Part shown: in pieces, positions 11,940 through 22,585 of the stretch
Position numbering within the stretch: position 1 is the first letter of the stretch
How the letters are laid out: every line of letters starts with the position of its first letter
NCBI RefSeq assembly: GCF_030272615.1
Contig: NC_081408.1
Location: 203,278,191-203,342,190 of the forward strand
DNA length: 64,000 bases
Direction: 5' to 3'
DNA from: Cryptomeria japonica
Lineage: Eukaryota; Streptophyta; Pinopsida; Cupressales; Cupressaceae
Notes under the pieces: generated by a model
The model's input: the letters and a program-made list of their open reading frames with translations, nothing else
What the model was told of the DNA's origin: nothing
Database searches by the model: none
Program-made: the position numbers and the translations under genes

Positions 11940-12215
11940 CTTGAAATCAACATCAACATCAAACATGTCTTATATAGGGATAGGCACACTCGAAGCCAGA
12001 CAGATCTGTCTTATATGGAGTACTCACTCTTTCAAACTAGACATTCCTACCAATCATCGAGTCTTCATAATCAATCCATCTACGAACATCAACATCAACA
12101 TCAACATGTCTTATACAAGGATAGGTACACTCAGAACCAGACAGATCAGTGTTATATAGGGTACTCACTCTTTGAAACCAGACATTCTTATCAATCATCG
12201 AACAAATCAAAATAA
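11940..12215 (+). repeat. 141-bp tandem duplication of CTTATA-type units
   Basis: Two copies, 141 bases apart (CATGTCTTATA at 11964 and 12105). Each contains two subunits beginning CTTATA or GTTATA, at 11969/12010 and 12110/12151, with GAAACCAGACA-like ends. The subunits are the same family as the 46/49-bp array 1.3 kb downstream. Both copies also carry a short CATCAACATCAACAT run. Confidence 0.8.
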
Positions 12216-13474
12216 TGACATAGATCATTATGACTACTAGATTCTATTCTAGTTAGCCTTGTCTTTATCAATTGATGGCAATACATGTTTCACAAGTCAT
12301 ACTGTACATATCATATCCACCCATTTGAGAGATCACTAGAAATTAACAAATGCTTATCAATCCTAGACATACTTAGCATAGTCACTATCCTTGTTTTATT
12401 TGAACTAGTTATCCAAATCATATCCCACCTGGCTTGGTGATTAGTGTACATATCCATATTGAAGTAGTATCAACAACAAGGGGCGAAATCCTGACCTCGC
12501 TGGGGGCATATCACCTTTAGGGTTTTCAACATCAGACCAAACATGTAGCATGACAACAAGGATCAAAACAATCAACAAATGACAAATGACAATGCAAGAA
12601 GGCTAGACATCATAGAATTGAAATAACTAGAACTAAAGAAAGATCTATTTGCAAGATTATTTATTTGACAAGAATACATTCCAAATAGCATGCATGCTTA
12701 CTTATGGTTGTTAATTTTTTCTTATCATATCTCCTAAGTGACTCAAGGATGTCTTACGACTAGAGAAGCAAGGAAGGAATGCGATGTTTTATTTATCTTC
12801 TATTTGTGAGTGAAGTCTTTTACCATTCAAATTTGTCCTACGAACCAATTAGGTGGTATATCACTGAGGATATTTTGGATTTGTATGGGACAACGGTTAA
12901 TTTTTGTCTATTTACGCAAGCAACACTCAACTCATCTTGGTTCAATTATACCTTGGTGCCTATGTCGTCTTGCAATATCAAAATCCATGTAAGTTATACA
13001 CAAGTTGCTATGGTTCAATTATACCATGATGTTTATAACAACTTTCAACAAAACAAGGCTCAATGACGAAAACAAAGGAAGCACTAGCACTTTGATCACA
13101 ATAGATGGCAACATTGAGAACAAGAATGCATATTAAGCTTTGCATTAGCTACACATCATTATCATCTTAATCTTGCATTAGGTTGCACATCATTATCATT
13201 ATCATACACCTCATTTTAAAGATACATCTCACATCTCATAAATCAAAGCAATGCATCATCACATTTTCATTCATCTCATCATGAATCATACATTCATGTC
13301 ATAATTGAAATCAAGAGTATTTATCTAAGCATCACATCATCCTCATAGAATCTCATATCGAAACATAATGAATATGATTCATCATTGCATCCCTTGGATG
13401 CATATCTATGGCATCATCATGGAATCTTTCTTCACTTACATATCTTCATCATTCTTCCAAACTATCTATCATGT
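12216..13474. other. E1 internal, no coding
   Basis: Noncoding interior of E1. Short CATCATTATCAT-type simple repeats occur at about 13140-13380. The open frames at 12779-13066 and 12810-12992 overlap in different phases and show no domain. Confidence 0.4.
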
Positions 13475-13795
13475 CTTATACAGGTTGTCTCTTTCTTGAA
13501 ACCAAATGTTTTGATCAGCTCTTATACAAGATATATCATTCCTGAAAACATATGTTTTGATCAGCTCTTATACAGGATATATCGTTCCTGAAACTAGATG
13601 TTTTGATCAACTCTTATACAAGATATATCATTCCTAAAACTAGACACTCGATCATCCATGTCTTATACAAGTGGTATCATTCCTGAAACCAGACACTTGA
13701 TCATCCATGTCTTATATAGGCAGTATCATTCCTAAAACCAGACACTCGATCATCCATGTCTTATACAGGAGGTGTCATACCGTAAACTAGACTTG
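13475..13795 (+). repeat. Seven-unit array switching from 46- to 49-bp period
   Basis: Units begin CTTATACAGG or CTTATACAAG at 13475, 13521, 13567, 13613, 13662, 13711 and 13760. The first three steps are 46 bases and the last three are 49. All carry a TCATTCCTGAAACCAGA segment or a close variant. The shorter units end TTTTGATCAGCT and the longer ones GATCATCCATGT, so two subfamilies are joined head to tail. Confidence 0.9.
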
Positions 13796-13907
13796 ATCTT
13801 AATCTAATCAATCTTAATCTCAATCCAATCAATCTAATCAATCTTATCAAACTCATGCATGTCATCACTATCCAATCTTCTATCTTTCAAATAGCATTCA
13901 TCTTCTT

Positions 13908-13950
13908 TCGAGAGATCATTCATGCCTTTAGTGCATGAATGATCTCTCGA
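13908..13950. repeat. Perfect 18-bp inverted repeat (hairpin, 7-nt loop)
   Basis: TCGAGAGATCATTCATGC at 13908-13925 is followed by loop CTTTAGT and by its exact reverse complement at 13933-13950. No other perfect stem of this length was noticed in E1. It lies 250 bases upstream of the polypurine tract of the element. Confidence 0.9.
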
Positions 13951-14186
13951 GGGGGCATTATCATATCAAATCTTGACATCAATTCCATATCAGTTTCATA
14001 TCAACATCAATTTCATATCAAATTTTCATATCAAATCTCGACATCAATTCTTCATATCTGGGGCATCATATCAACTTTTCATCATCAATATCATTCATCA
14101 AATGTAGGGCATCATATCAACATTTTGACACAAGCATCATATCCAGCAATATTTTCTTTGAATCAACATGTGGTCACACGTTAACT

Positions 14187-14201
14187 CAAAGAGGGGCAAA
14201 A
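14187..14201 (+). promoter_or_regulatory. E1 polypurine tract
   Basis: AAAGAGGGGCAAAA ends immediately before the TG of the 3' LTR. This is the expected position and composition for the primer of plus-strand DNA synthesis. Confidence 0.85.
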
Positions 14202-15558
14202 TGTAGACACCTAAAAGTTGCACAATGAATTAAGTGAATTTTATCCATTTAATTATTCTTAATTCTTCCTATTAATTAATATACCCTTCTTCTATCTAAG
14301 CCATTTAATTAAATTCACATTTAATTAAATCCCCCTTCTAGCCAATTTAATTAAATTTATATTTAATTAAATCCCCCACTTGCAAAATCCTACAAATGCA
14401 AGTTGCAACCACAATTGAAATAAATTAATTTTATTTTAATTAAATTCTATTTTCCCCACCCACTTGTATTTTCCTACATCTCCCACTTGCCTCCTAAAGC
14501 ATTCTTCTAGAACCCATCTAATCCTAATCAATTAGCTTAAACCCTTCAATTAACCCCTTTCCCTAAATTTGAGGATGTCACCTCTCAAATTTGGAGGAAA
14601 GTCTTTGAAAACCATTAAAGGCTTTATGTCTTCAACAAGTTAACCTTGAAAGTTTTCCAAACCATTAATGGTTAACTCAACCCTCTTGAATGATTAGAGA
14701 ATTTCTCTCTAACTCAACCTTCATCTAACCTAGGGGTCTCATCAAGCACTCATGGCTTTACCCTTGGTTATTCCTTTAACCCTTGCACAAGATTTTATCC
14801 TTTGGGTAAAAACTTTGTCCAATGGGTAACCTTAACCTAACCTTAACCCTTACCTGCTAAGGTAACCTTCATATCTTCTCAAGCATTTAATGCTTCTTAC
14901 ATCTCCTCTCAAGCAGTCTCTTGTTGATAATTGTCACCATTTCATTGGTGAGAATTGTGAACATGGATTGATTAACTTTCAACCCTGGCCCTTGATAAGA
15001 TTATTCAATCTTGACCATCCATTGCCCAATTTTCCCTATAAATAGAGCCCATTCCTTCTTCATAAAAATCAAGTCTTTGTGCATCAAACTTATAGTCTCA
15101 TAACATTAAGCATATTATCCCTCTTTTATAGAATAGAATTTTAGATCATTTTGATAGAATTATAATCTTAGATATATCATGTTAATCTCATATCATGTTA
15201 GCTTCATCTTAGTATCATTTTCATACTAGTTTAAGCTTCATATCAATATCTTGCATCCTATCATCATCTAGTTCCATATTTAAATCATCACTGGGATCTT
15301 GGTTGCATTCCATTTAGATCTTAGAATCATTTAAATCTCGTTCTTTAGGTTGTCATCTTAAAGAATCAAGTGCTCTTCCAAGCTGAGAGCCACCTTGAGC
15401 CTTGAAGATCCTTGGAGATAGATGAACATGGAAAGATTTTAATAGTTTAGATCTATTAACTTGCTTTGCTTGGATTTCTCACCTCTTATGCCATGTTTCA
15501 TGTATTTGTTTGAATTTTTTTCTCCTCTTGTAGGTTGATACCACTTTTCCAGCATACA
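14202..15558 (+). repeat. E1 3' LTR
   Basis: Direct copy of 4905-6219, starting TGTAGACACC and ending AGCATACA, followed by target duplication TTAAT. It carries two short segments missing from the 5' LTR (around 15180 and 15470), which explains its greater length (1357 against 1315 bases). Confidence 0.93.
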
Positions 15559-15563
15559 TTAAT

Positions 15564-17093
15564 ATTACTAGTTATAACGCTAAATTAGATACAATTATTT
15601 AAATATATAAATATATTAAGAGAAATGAATGATTTTTATGAAAGAAAAGAAAAGAAAGTATAGAAAATCAAGAACGGTGGTAAGGTTTTTATTTTTTAAA
15701 TATATATGTAATAATTACTGTATTCCTTTTAGTGCCTTTACAATTTATATGATGACAAGAAACAAATATAGAAAAATTGTAGCAACAGGTTTGAATATGG
15801 CTAACAAAGAGAGGAAGAAACCAATATAGCTGATTTAAGATGGGTTTGATCATAAAGTTTTTGTGACCTATATATTTTTCTTGTTTATTTTCATATGTTT
15901 ATTTTTTTGACCAATGTCTTGTGGTTTCCTCATTGTTTCTTTTGTTGAAAATATTAATTAGATTAATGATTTTTTAAAAACAATGAAAATTTATAGCAAC
16001 AAATGTGGCATAGTTTAGTAATGGCAGTTGTAAATTATTAAGGGATTGAAAGTTTTATTATACATGAATCTGATTATGGATTTTTTGAGAACTATGTCAT
16101 CATCATAGTGACTAGGGACATGTCTTGGCCTTGGAGATGGAAGTGTATACTCAAATAAATGTAAACTTATCAACATACAAACAAATTATTTGAGTTATAT
16201 AATGTTTTGATTAGATAAGCATGGGAAAGGGCCCAAAAATATTATAATAAAAATTAGCTTTATAGGGAAGTAGGTAGAAAATACAACCAAAGACAAAAAT
16301 GTTTTTGATCAAAGCAAGGAAATTATCTTTTACAACACAAGAAAAATTATGGGATGAGATAGGACCTTGCCTCCTACAAACTACAATTTAAGAAATAATG
16401 CGTTATATAATGTTGGCACCTCATATTTTTCTTAATTATTAACTCACTAAGCATATTTCTATTTATTTTTATGCATTCAATATCTTGGGTTACTAACTAA
16501 TCAATTTTTAGAATACGTAGAACACTATAAATGGCCAGATATTGCATTTTCAAATTCTACTCTAACATATTTAATATATGCAAGCTACAAAATTATTGAA
16601 AATTATCAGAAATATTAAAATTTCTAAAATATTAAAGAAAAATGATAAAAAATACATTGATATTATGAATTGATGTCACAATCATGTTAAGTTCTATATT
16701 TACTTTGTTTATTATTAAAATAAAAAACTAATATTTACCTAATAAATAATGACCAAATTTGTAATCATACTTAAAATTTCTATAATCATTCATAATAAAT
16801 CCTAAGACAAATTGATGTTGTTTTTTACACAAGCTAAACAAAAAGATTACTTGATAAATTTCCTAGTGAAAATTATTTAGCACCTTTCACATTCAAATAT
16901 TCTATACCTTTCTTTGTTTATAAACTTTTTGCAACAATATTTATTTAATTGAATGAACTCTCTTATTATAGACAATTAGTAATGGGAAAAAACACAAATT
17001 TTCAAAAATGCAGACTTATATTAAAAATCTATTAACTAATATGAATCATATCCTTCATTATATTTAACTTGGTGATATACGCAATAAATGGTT
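15564..17093. other. Intergenic, nothing recognised
   Basis: Very AT-rich sequence between E1 and E6. A 66-codon open frame (15629-15829, Lys/Arg-rich) shows no domain. Confidence 0.5.
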
Positions 17094-17887
17094 GGTGCAG
17101 TCATGATTAGGAAGGACCTCAATGAGATCTATTTGGACCATGAAACAAGAGTAAACACAATGACAACAAGACAAGATGATGGAGGCAACAAAAAAATGAA
17201 TGAATTAAATCATGAAAACTGATTACAAATAACAGATAACATCTGAGCTACAAGATTCGGCTCACTGGTCTACTACATACATCCTTAATTACCTAATTGG
17301 TCAACTCCTGATCTCTAAATATTAAGATTTATCTTCTATATTCTCCCTAATGAATTATTATGCTAAATTACATTTATTTATATGCTCAAGAGAGATCACA
17401 TCAACCCAAGAGGGATCAAATAACGAAGAATAAGATCAAATGTGTAAAACCACCAAGTTGGCCTTTGCCAAAGGGAATCCTCCAAAAAATCCAAAGGAAG
17501 GAATGCAGATCTAGGGAAGGGCAAATCTAGGCAAGGTCAACCACACAACAGGGAACATTGGAATCAAGGAATTGAAGCTCTACAAGCTACGAAAAGGATC
17601 CATAAGATTTGCCAATAGAAAATAGGTCCAAGTGGTTCCGGTGTTATAAGCCATATAATTGTCTCTGAATCTGGAAGTGATAACTTGTCAAAAAATGATC
17701 CAAACATCTCACTTCTCAAGAATAAGGAAGATAATAAAGTTTACAAGAAAAGTCCAGCTCCATAAGATCCTATAAGAAAATGCAGGAAAACATAGAAAGA
17801 AATGTCGAGACAATAAAATAGAAAATAATCTAAAAGGAAATATTCTCGGTTGACGCAAGATTTCCAAGAACCAGGGATGCTCCTGCA
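17094..17887 (-). repeat. E6 3' LTR
   Basis: Matches 20514-21264 in the same orientation. Shared landmarks include TTAGGA(A/G)GGACCTCAATG near the left end, a TATGCTCAAGAGAGAT segment in the middle and GGATGCTCCTGCA at the right end. It contains about 40 bases near 17290 that the other LTR lacks. On the minus strand it starts TGCAGGAGCATCC. Confidence 0.85.
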
Positions 17888-18117
17888 TCAGGCAAGAGAT
17901 GTTGTTGAGGGTTTTGAGTAGGGAGAGCACTAAACCATATTTTTCCCCACCACAGTATGATGGAAAGTTGGATTCGAATGAATTAATGGATTGGATCTCA
18001 GATATGGAGAAGTACTTTGATTTTGAGAACACCACGGAAGAAAGAAAGGGGAAGTATGCCTATACCCAGTTGAAAGGTAATGCATCTCTTTGGTGGGAAC
18101 ATTTAAGAAAGGATGAC
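17888..18117 (+). pseudogene. Inverted gag fragment in E6
   Basis: Open on the plus strand from 17899. It encodes the N-terminal part of a Ty3/Gypsy gag with YDGKLDSNELMDWISDMEKY and ASLWWEHL. The same segment occurs on the minus strand at about 20195-19984 with only scattered differences. It begins directly at the inner end of the 3' LTR, where the polypurine tract should be, and runs head-on into the minus-strand RT near 18115. It is therefore a second, inverted copy of gag, not the element's own gag. Confidence 0.85.
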
Positions 18118-20403
18118 TTAAATGTAACAATGCTCCTCTTTTGTCTTATTGAAAATCAGAATGTCATTCAAATATACAATAACAAACTTACCCAATAATT
18201 TCTTCAACACCTCATTGATCAACCTCATGAAAGTACTTGGTGCATTAGTCAACCCAAAAGGCATCACCAACCATTCATACAATCCTTCATTTGTCTTGAA
18301 TATTGTCTTCCATTAATCTCCTTCTCTGATTCTGATTTGATGATATCCACTCTTCAATTCTATCTTTGTTTAGTATTTGGCTTCACTCAAACAATCCATT
18401 ATATCATCCATCCTAGGCAAAGGAAACCGATACTTTACTCTGATCTTGTTTATTGCTTTGGAATTGGCACACATCCTCCATTCTCCATTATTCTTAGGTG
18501 CTAACACTACTGGTACTTCACAAGGACTCAAAGTTTCTCTGATCAAACATTTCTTCAACAATTCCTACACTTTCTTATTCAACTCTTCATTCTCTACCGG
18601 TGCCATTTGGTGTGCAACTTCATTAGGAAAACTAGCTCTAGGAATTGGGTCCATGCAATGATTGATACTCCTCACAGATGGTAATCCATTAGACACATTA
18701 TCTAAAATGATGTCTTCATATTCTGTCAGCAATTATTTTATCTCCTTTGGTTGTTCTTCTTCATGCTCTAGGTTCCCAGTCTTCTTAGGAACTAAGGAAA
18801 AACATACGTTCTCATGTTTCATTCCATCCACCAAACAAATTCTAGAATTCGTACAAACTTCATTCTTCAGGGGCTCCTCCAAGGTTAATACGATTTGTTT
18901 CATCCCATTCGCTATAGTAGTGTATACACTCTTTATTCCATAATTTCTTGCATGTCTATCAAACTTCCAAGGTCTTCCCAACAAGATCTGGCAAATATCC
19001 ATAGGAATAATATCACACAAAACTTCATCATGATAATTTCCCATTTTTTATTTCACCAAGAATTTCTCACTCACTAGAAACTTATAATTATCATGAATCC
19101 ATGCTATCTAATAAGGCTTCAGGTGTTTTAATCTTTCCAACTTCAATTTATTCACCATCTCTTTTGAAACAAGATTATCCAAACTACCACTATCAATAAC
19201 TATTTTACAACACTTACTAGATACCTTACAACTAGTCTTGAACAAATTTCTCCTTTGCAAGGGCTCTTCATCCTCTTTTCTATGACACAAAGCTCTTCTC
19301 ATCATTAAAAATTCTCCATCTTCCACTTTGTTATTTGATGCGATGGAGATTTCTTCTATCAATATTGTTCTTCTAATGTTCTTTGTCTTCTTACATTCAA
19401 AACCATGATTTCCTTCTCCTCCACACTTAAAGAAAGTTCCTCTAAACACTATCTTATCTTGTCTTTTGTCATCTTTTCCAAACCATTCATTCTGATAACT
19501 ATCAGGTTCTCTTCTTCGGTAGAAATTTATGTCATCCTTCTGGTATGAACTACAATCTTTGCTTACTTCCTTGTCTTTGTTCTAATCTATACAGGTTCCT
19601 CTTCCTCTAGAAAACCTTCCACCTCTACCTCTCTGTCTTTGCTCATGTTTTTTCTTCAACTTCTCTTCTTCTTTCAAGGCATATTGATAAGCTTCTTCAA
19701 CACTCTACAACTTGATAAAGCTGAGTTCGTCTTGTATAGACATCTACAATCGATTCAAATATCTTGCAACGTGTTCAATCTCATCATCGACATGTCCGGA
19801 TCTGATATTCAACTTCTAGAATGCTTCAATATACTCCTTCACACTTGATTCTTTTTGCTTCAAGTTATGTAACTTCCAAAATAAATTTACTTGGTAATCA
19901 GTTGACATAAACTTCGATTTTAATCTGGCAACCATCCACTCCCATAATTTGATCTTCTCTTTACCTATTCTCTATCTATAAACCTACAAATGTTCCCACC
20001 AAAGAGATGCATGACCTTTCAACTGGGTACAAGCATACTTTACCTTTCTTTCTTCTGTGGTGTTCTCAAAATCAAAGTACTTCTCCATATTTGAGATCCA
20101 ATCCATTAATTCATTCAAATCCAACTTTCCATCATACTCTAGTGGGGTAAAATATGGTTCAGTGTTCTCCCTACTCAAAACCCTAAAGAACCTTTCCTCA
20201 TCCTGATCAATTGCCGATGGGTTTGCTACTTGTTATGTCGATGTTGATTATTCTTCATCTTTCCTTACATATTCAATATGTCTACCTCTTCTCTGGACTA
20301 TTTCAACAACTTCCAAGTGGGTTGCAAATCCTCTCAACATTTATATCATAGCAGGATCTGCCTTCCCACGCGCTCCACAATTCCTATTTCCTCTTCGCGC
20401 CAT
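18118..20403 (-). pseudogene. E6 gag-protease-RT (Ty3/Gypsy), broken
   Basis: Start ATG at 20403 (MARRGNRNCG). In order on the minus strand: a Retrotrans_gag domain (YDGKLDLNELMDWISNMEKY to SVEEAYQYALKEEEKLKKK); a zinc knuckle near 19430 with its first Cys replaced (FFKCGGEGNHGFEC); an aspartic protease at about 19220 with active-site VIDSGS; a linker with CQILLGRPW near 18980; and RT from 18560 with SPCEVPVVLAPKNNGEWRMC, FPLPRMDDI and [12 protein letters not shown]. The catalytic YLDD box reads YLND near 18160, so one Asp is lost. RT stops about nine residues later at the inverted gag. Stop codons occur throughout. Normal elements continue with RNase H and integrase, which are absent. Confidence 0.85.
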
Positions 20404-20495
20404 CTTCACATGAGTCCTCTATAGCAGCAAGTCAGATCCATAGCCTGAAACCCTACCAAAAAATCTTCTGGACAATGCAATCTCTAAAATAAAAT

Positions 20496-20510
20496 CTCAC
20501 TCTAATACCA
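20496..20510 (-). promoter_or_regulatory. E6 primer-binding site (initiator Met tRNA)
   Basis: On the minus strand TGGTATTAGAGTGAG follows the 5' LTR by about three bases. It differs from the common TGGTATCAGAGC by transition-type changes. This confirms the minus orientation of E6. Confidence 0.8.
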
Positions 20511-20513
20511 CAT

Positions 20514-21264
20514 TGTGCATTCATGGTTAGGAGGGACCTCAATGAGATCTATCCTGACCATGCAGAAAGAGGAAACACGATGAAATCAAGACAAGATGAT
20601 GGAGGTAATGCATAACTGAATGAATTATATCATGAAAATGGATTACAAATAACTGGTAACATCCAAGCTACAAGATTTAGCTCATTGACTTGCTACATAC
20701 GCACTTAATATCAAGATATGTCTTCTATATTCTCCTTATTGAATTATGATGCTTAATTACATTGATTTATATGCTCAAGAGAGATTCAGGTTGACCCAAG
20801 TGGGATCAAATACCGAAGAACAAGATCAAACATGTAAAACCACCAGGTTAGCCTCCGCCAAAGAGAATCCTCCAAAAAATCCAAAGGAAGGAGTGAAGAT
20901 CAGGGGGAAGTTCAACCACACACCAAGGAAGATTAGAATCAATGAACTGAAAGTCCACATGCTACTAAAAGATCCCACAAGATTCACCAATGGCAGATAG
21001 TTCCAAGTAGATCTCCTGTTCTAAGCTAGAAAATTGTCTCGGAATCCGAAAGTGATAACTTGCCAAAAAATGATCCAAATTTCATGTGACTCAAGAATAA
21101 GGAAGATAATCAAGTTTATAAACAAAATTTATCTTGGTAAAGATCCGGTGAGAAAATGCAAGAAAATATCGAAAGAAATGCTGAAATTGCAAAACAAAAA
21201 ACAAACTGAAAAGAACTATTTTTTGGTTGATGCAAGATTGCCAAGAACTGAGGATGCTCCTGCA
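20514..21264 (-). repeat. E6 5' LTR
   Basis: Direct copy of 17094-17887, reading 5' to 3' on the minus strand from TGCAGGAGCATCC to about GAATGCACA. It is shorter than the 3' LTR because of a gap near 20700. Divergence by eye is considerable, so the element is old. Confidence 0.85.
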
Positions 21265-22129
21265 TGAATGGTATATCGTTCAATATCTATTATAACACTA
21301 TTTAATGGGTTGTGCCAAATTTTAAATAAGTACCATTTAGTGGCTAGTACATGTCCTCATAGTATTGCAATATTTGTTATAATGCTTAATTATTAAAATT
21401 TCAAATTATTTTTATTTCAAAATTAAATTATTTTAATTATATATAGGTAGTATTTCATATATTACTGTTGGGGTTCTTTTCTATAGTGTGTAGGTTAAGT
21501 GGTGGTCTTATTGTTATGGCAACCAAAGTTCAAACCCTTGCTAGGCTATTATGATTGCAAGCTTGTGCCTTTGTTGATCAATGGTGCTTGTGAGTTTGAG
21601 ACTGAGCTTTGATAAATGGCAATAATGTCCCCCATTTTTTATCTCATTGGTTCATAGTTATGGGTCAAAATCATTTCAAATGGGATTGGAGAGTGGATGA
21701 GGTGCCCCATTAGTGACCTCACTAGTTCATATCTCCAAGCACCTATCACACTTAAAAGTTTACCAAACACTTAATAAAATTAACTATAACTCTTATTTCA
21801 ATATAATAATATAAATAATTATAATATAATATAAATATTGTAGTAAAAAGATATATTTATAAAGAATTCATACAATAATAAGGTTTACTTTTTTCCAATA
21901 GATATTTGTATTCAATTGAATTTGATTATTGTGAATCAAATCCTTATAATTGATTTTACTACCTATATTTTGAGAATTAAATATTATTAAAATTAATGTA
22001 TCTATATAGAAAAATCACTTTATTTACAATATAATAAAAGGTTGAAAATGGAAAAAAAAACTATTTAATATATAAATTTCTTTTTAAACTATAAAGAAAT
22101 CCAAAAACAACATGGCTACACATGGCGAG
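21265..22129. other. Intergenic, nothing recognised
   Basis: AT-rich sequence between E6 and a LINE fragment. No gene, repeat pair or regulatory element is supported. Confidence 0.5.
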
Positions 22130-22453
22130 AAAGGAGGGGTTCAAACGGGTCTGGTTTGAGGTTTATTCACTTAATATCATCAAATGCATTAAGGGATGTA
22201 CGGTGCCTAGCTGGACTATTTAAAACTTAATCAAAGATTGTCTTGAAATGATAGCCAACTTAGAGGATTTCAAGATCTTGCACGTTTTCTTGGAAGGAAA
22301 TAAACCAGTGGATCATTTGGCCAACTTGGCGATGGGTAACGTGGAGGTTAAATGGTGGAGAGGAGAAGACAATTTCTCAAAAACCATGTGCGACCTGGAA
22401 AGAAATGATGCCAAGATCTATGACCTTTCTAATGAAATTTATGATGAAAGATA
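22130..22453 (+). pseudogene. LINE ORF2 C-terminal RNase H fragment
   Basis: A plus-strand reading from about 22120 gives the last third of a LINE-type RNase H, with a VWFEVYSLNIIKC segment and then the open frame at 22248. That frame carries HVFLEGNKPVDHLANLA, the conserved terminal motif (usual form HxFREGN...AD-LAN). It ends naturally at 22452. The upstream RT and zf-RVT domains are absent, so this is a 5'-truncated copy. It is related to the fragment at 4.5-4.9 kb. Confidence 0.7.
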
Positions 22454-22585
22454 ATGATGGGATGGGAGCCGTTGGGGTGGTATTTCAAATTATTACCACT
22501 TTGAGAAGTGTTAGAACATTCACTTTGCCCTGTTTATGGTTTTCTTTCCTCCTAGTTTTTCTAGAATCTCTGATTTGTTCAAGCT

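Larger units (their letters stand above)
4905..15558 (+). mobile_element. E1: complete non-autonomous LTR retrotransposon (LARD-like)
   Basis: Two direct repeats of 1.3 kb start TGTAGACACC and end ACATACA. They are flanked by the 5-bp target duplication TTAAT (4900-4904 and 15559-15563). A purine-rich tract lies immediately before the 3' LTR. The 8-kb interior encodes no protease, RT, RNase H or integrase, so the element must have used enzymes from a partner. The LTR start and the tract GAGGGGCAAA resemble plant Ty3/Gypsy (Tat-like) elements, which is an inference. The interior instead holds tandem arrays and one short repetitive ORF. By eye the LTRs differ by a few per cent plus some small indels. 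Confidence 0.9.
17094..21264 (-). mobile_element. E6: rearranged Ty3/Gypsy element
   Basis: Two related direct repeats (about 790 and 750 bases) bound a minus-strand gag-protease-RT relic. An initiator-Met primer site sits just inside the right-hand repeat, which fixes the orientation as minus, with the 5' LTR at 20.5-21.3 kb. The second half of RT, RNase H and integrase are missing. In their place next to the 3' LTR is a plus-strand piece of gag. No convincing target duplication could be fixed at the ends. The coding region has many stops and the element is dead. Confidence 0.85.

Noticed and set aside
13475-13795. Regular repeats with spacers, CRISPR-like at first sight
   Set aside because: The units are contiguous tandem repeats inside a plant LTR element, with no constant repeat plus unique spacer pattern and no cas genes.
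17709-18035. Minus-strand frame of 108 codons across the E6 LTR boundary
   Set aside because: Antisense to the inverted gag piece and LTR; no domain.
17887-21269. Target duplication for E6 (AATGG or CCATT near both ends)
   Set aside because: These words occur near both ends but not flush with a consistent TG...CA terminus, so the match may be chance.
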